From: Alphaproteobacteria bacterium LSUCC0719
GTDB taxonomy: Bacteria > Pseudomonadota > Alphaproteobacteria > Puniceispirillales > Puniceispirillaceae
Assembly (NCBI GenBank): GCA_040839025.1
Contig: JBFPJN010000006.1
Span: 124,001 to 188,000, forward strand
Direction: 5' to 3'
Length of the DNA: 64,000 nt
In this document: in pieces, positions 62,080 to 64,000 of the stretch
Numbering within the stretch: the stretch's first letter is position 1
How the letters are laid out: each line of letters begins with the position of its first letter
Translations under genes and position numbers: made by a program
The notes under the pieces: generated by a model
The model's database searches: none
Told to the model about the DNA's origin: nothing
Seen by the model: the letters and a program-made list of their open reading frames with translations, nothing else

Positions 62080-62409
62080 TCAGTCCAGCGATGTGGCCCC
62101 CGTCTCCATCCGGATGATTTTGCCGTCCTTGAGCATGGCGACCAGCATCACGGCCTCTCTGGTGTCATCGGGATAGGACATGAAGGAATGCTGCACCAGA
62201 ATATCGTCATTCTCATAGACGCAGCGTGAGGAGTCCTGGATGAATTTGGGGTTTCCCATCATCCCGGTCGCCATCGGTGCCCATTCATCCTTGGAATAGC
62301 GACTGCCCGACTTGTGAAAAATCACTGTCAGATCTTCATGAAGAAGGTCCAGATATGCTTGAACATTTCTTTCGGCGAATGCCTGGCTCAGCGCCTCATA
62401 TAAAGACAT
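62080..62409 (-). CDS. NTF2-like (SnoaL-type) protein
   Basis: Protein of 109 residues with the NTF2/SnoaL cone fold pattern: SLYEALSQAFAERNVQAYLDLLHEDLTVIFHKSG, then VQHSFMSYPDDTREAVMLVAMLKDGKIIRMETGAT. Members range from isomerases to binding proteins; no catalytic assignment is possible. GAGGA lies seven bases before the ATG. The 62410-62572 gap holds no gene. Confidence 0.8.
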   Translation of the reverse strand: MSLYEALSQAFAERNVQAYLDLLHEDLTVIFHKSGSRYSKDEWAPMATGMMGNPKFIQDSSRCVYENDDILVQHSFMSYPDDTREAVMLVAMLKDGKIIRMETGATSLD

Positions 62410-62572
62410 GGTCGAATCCTCTCTTGCAGATTGTTTGTGTCATGTAAATGGATCTGGTGCGTCTGCGAATCTGTCACAAATGCCATCAGAATCAAAGACC
62501 CCATGCCCAAACACATCTTGGCGGAGCGGCTGCAGTTGATCGGCATATTGCCAAAAGCACCTGCCGGTCCGG

Positions 62573-63526
62573 CTATTTCTTGAACACCCTGGACAGCAGA
62601 AACCGGGGACGCAATCCAATGTCAGGCCGGAATGTGCCCGTTGACAGCACCGGTTGAAGCGAGTCGGTCTTTGTCCATTCCCGTCTGACGATATAGAGAC
62701 CGCTGGAAATGATCAGAAGGGCGCCGATCGTAAAGGTCCAGGTAAGGTTTTGCTGAAAGAACATGCTGCCGAAGATGCCGGCCCAGATAATCTGGGAATA
62801 TTGCATCGGGGCCACGACACCCGCGCTGGCTTCCCTGAACGCTATCGTAATGCAGAACATCGCCAGAAACCCCAGCAGGGATATAAGCGCAATGCCACCA
62901 AGATGGATCAGTGGCATGGGTTCATACACGGCCGGCAGGATCAGGCCCATGATCAGGAAATTGCCAATCAGCGGATAAATCAGCATCACCGATGTTTTCT
63001 CGCGCTGACCGATCTTGCGCGTGATCAGCGCATTGGTTGCCGAGGCCACTACAGCGCCAAGACAGGCAAGATGTCCCACATTCATGGATGTGGAACTTGG
63101 CTCCAGGACCACCATCACACCAAGAAAGCCGACAAGAATGGCACACCAGCGATGGAAGCCGACAGGCTCGCCAAGAATGGGAATGGACAGAGCCGTGATC
63201 AGAATGGGGGTCAGAAACAAAAGCGCATATGTCTGGGCAAGCGGCAACACCGAAAAGGCGAAAAAAGCGCAAAAGCCGGTCAGGGAGATCGCCAGGACAC
63301 GGACCAGCATCAATAGCGGATAATGTGGCCACAAGCTTCCTGTCCGCGGATTCCTGAGGATATACAGGGTCACCAGCGGAAAGGAAAAAAGTACCGAAAA
63401 GAACAGGATCTGGAAGGGCGAGTAAAACGAGCCGAGATATTTGATGATCACATCATGCGTTGAGTAGAGGGCAAACCCAACCAGTGACATGACGAGACCA
63501 TGCAATGATGACTTAGACTGTTCCAA
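62573..63526 (-). CDS. DMT-superfamily (EamA) transporter, TTG start
   Basis: Inner-membrane transporter of 317 residues with ten helices in two EamA repeats (VGFALYSTHDVIIKYLGSFYS; SAGVVAPMQYSQIIWAGIFGSMFF). The frame opens with TTG at 63526, preceded by AGAAAGTAAGA; the first in-frame ATG (63490) would remove part of helix one. Base composition is slightly AT-richer than neighbours. Substrate unknown. It is divergent from the binding-protein gene at the window edge. Confidence 0.85.
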   Translation of the reverse strand: MEQSKSSLHGLVMSLVGFALYSTHDVIIKYLGSFYSPFQILFFSVLFSFPLVTLYILRNPRTGSLWPHYPLLMLVRVLAISLTGFCAFFAFSVLPLAQTYALLFLTPILITALSIPILGEPVGFHRWCAILVGFLGVMVVLEPSSTSMNVGHLACLGAVVASATNALITRKIGQREKTSVMLIYPLIGNFLIMGLILPAVYEPMPLIHLGGIALISLLGFLAMFCITIAFREASAGVVAPMQYSQIIWAGIFGSMFFQQNLTWTFTIGALLIISSGLYIVRREWTKTDSLQPVLSTGTFRPDIGLRPRFLLSRVFKK

Positions 63527-63716
63527 ATCTTACTTTCTGATAAAAATCTGATGCCCGAATGTAGCGTGATTTCCAGTCACGGGTGAAGCCGGAAATGCCG
63601 CAGGTTCACGTTTGTGTCGCGGACCTGCGCATGTGTCTGTTCGCGCAACAGGAGTAATTTGTCGACCCGGAGCAACAATGGTGACATAGTTTCACGCCCA
63701 ATTCGGAGAACTGTCC

Positions 63717-64000
63717 ATGCCTAAAATCCACATTCAATTCACATTGTTTTCAGCTTTCTATTCGCCCTTGATTTCCACCATGACGGGAAATTTTCTGGCG
63801 GATGAGGGGTTTGAGTATGAATGGAGCGTTGCCGAACCCGGGGTGTCCGCTCTGGAAGCGCTGGCAGACGGAACCGCGCAGGTTGTGCAATCCACGATCA
63901 GCCAGGGATTTTCGTCGCTGGAGAACGGTCGCCCGCCTGTGGCTCGGCACTTTGCGTTGATCAACAATATGGATGGGTTTTTCATCACTGGCCGGGATGC
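63717..64000 (+). CDS. SsuA/THI5-type substrate-binding protein, N-terminal part (cut by window edge)
   Basis: The frame runs off the right edge. The visible 94 residues (FTLFSAFYSPLISTMTGNFL, EPGVSALEALADGTAQVVQS, FALINNMDGFFITGRD) match the NMT1/THI5-like binding-protein fold used with nitrate, sulfonate and pyrimidine ABC transporters. No signal peptide is present, unlike periplasmic binding proteins, so it may act in the cytoplasm or as an enzyme-like relative. GGAGAA lies seven bases before the ATG. Confidence 0.72.
   Translation, partial: MPKIHIQFTLFSAFYSPLISTMTGNFLADEGFEYEWSVAEPGVSALEALADGTAQVVQSTISQGFSSLENGRPPVARHFALINNMDGFFITGRD

Overview
The window is a GC-rich (hand counts of sample lines about 65-68%), gene-dense stretch of an alphaproteobacterial chromosome. 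The lineage call rests on a GapR/DUF2312 protein, a DUF1244 protein, an IalB-like secreted protein, a double cold-shock-domain protein, heterodimeric methylmalonyl-CoA mutase and a GlxA/GbdR-type regulator. A DddP-type DMSP lyase, AcuI, a sarcosine-oxidase-type operon and betaine aldehyde dehydrogenase point to a marine heterotroph using methylated osmolytes. A SAR116- or roseobacter-like organism would fit, but that is inference. I found no tRNA, rRNA, CRISPR array, prophage or insertion sequence.

Layout. 1-6.3 kb: end of a class II aldolase-like gene, betB, a GT4 glycosyltransferase, asparagine synthetase, an Lrp regulator and an RNA methyltransferase. 6.3-14.5 kb: TrmH-family methyltransferase, GlxA/AraC regulator, sufE, mutB-mutA, a GT39 membrane glycosyltransferase, mntR. 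14.7-29.2 kb: housekeeping (DUF1244, gapR, pyrF, CSD protein, MFS, trxB, M23 peptidase, epimerase, fbp, Bax-inhibitor-1 protein, rlmN, IalB) and the tesA-like/ybbA/ybbP cluster. 29.3-36.1 kb: a soxBDAG-type operon facing fhs. 36.3-43.9 kb: argG, sodB, gamma carbonic anhydrase, gabD, a LysE exporter, an AT-rich insertion with a lone DUF4268-like gene, a beta-hydroxyacid dehydrogenase, hpt. 43.9-46.8 kb: dddP and acuI with a 4.5-copy 16-bp direct-repeat array just upstream of acuI. 46.8-50.2 kb: a SiaA/SiaB/SiaC phospho-switch without an adjacent SiaD cyclase, plus two small translationally coupled ORFs. 50.4-64 kb: TPR and zinc-ribbon proteins, a second beta-hydroxyacid dehydrogenase, pyruvate kinase, LysE and DMT transporters, a SET-domain protein, a glutamine-synthetase-family ligase, class I aldolase, a GlcG-like protein, a SulP transporter, two small proteins, and the start of an SsuA/THI5-type binding protein.

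How the genes fit together. DddP would release acrylate from DMSP. AcuI would reduce acrylyl-CoA to propionyl-CoA, and MutAB would finish that route at succinyl-CoA. BetB makes glycine betaine. The SoxBDAG-type enzyme would oxidise an N-methyl amine and hand its methyl group to tetrahydrofolate, with Fhs handling the formate/THF pool.

Recurring structural themes are (i) short perfect or near-perfect tandem duplications, mostly 12-18 bp, placed at gene ends and starts, and (ii) three convergent gene pairs that share a single CTAG as both stop codons.
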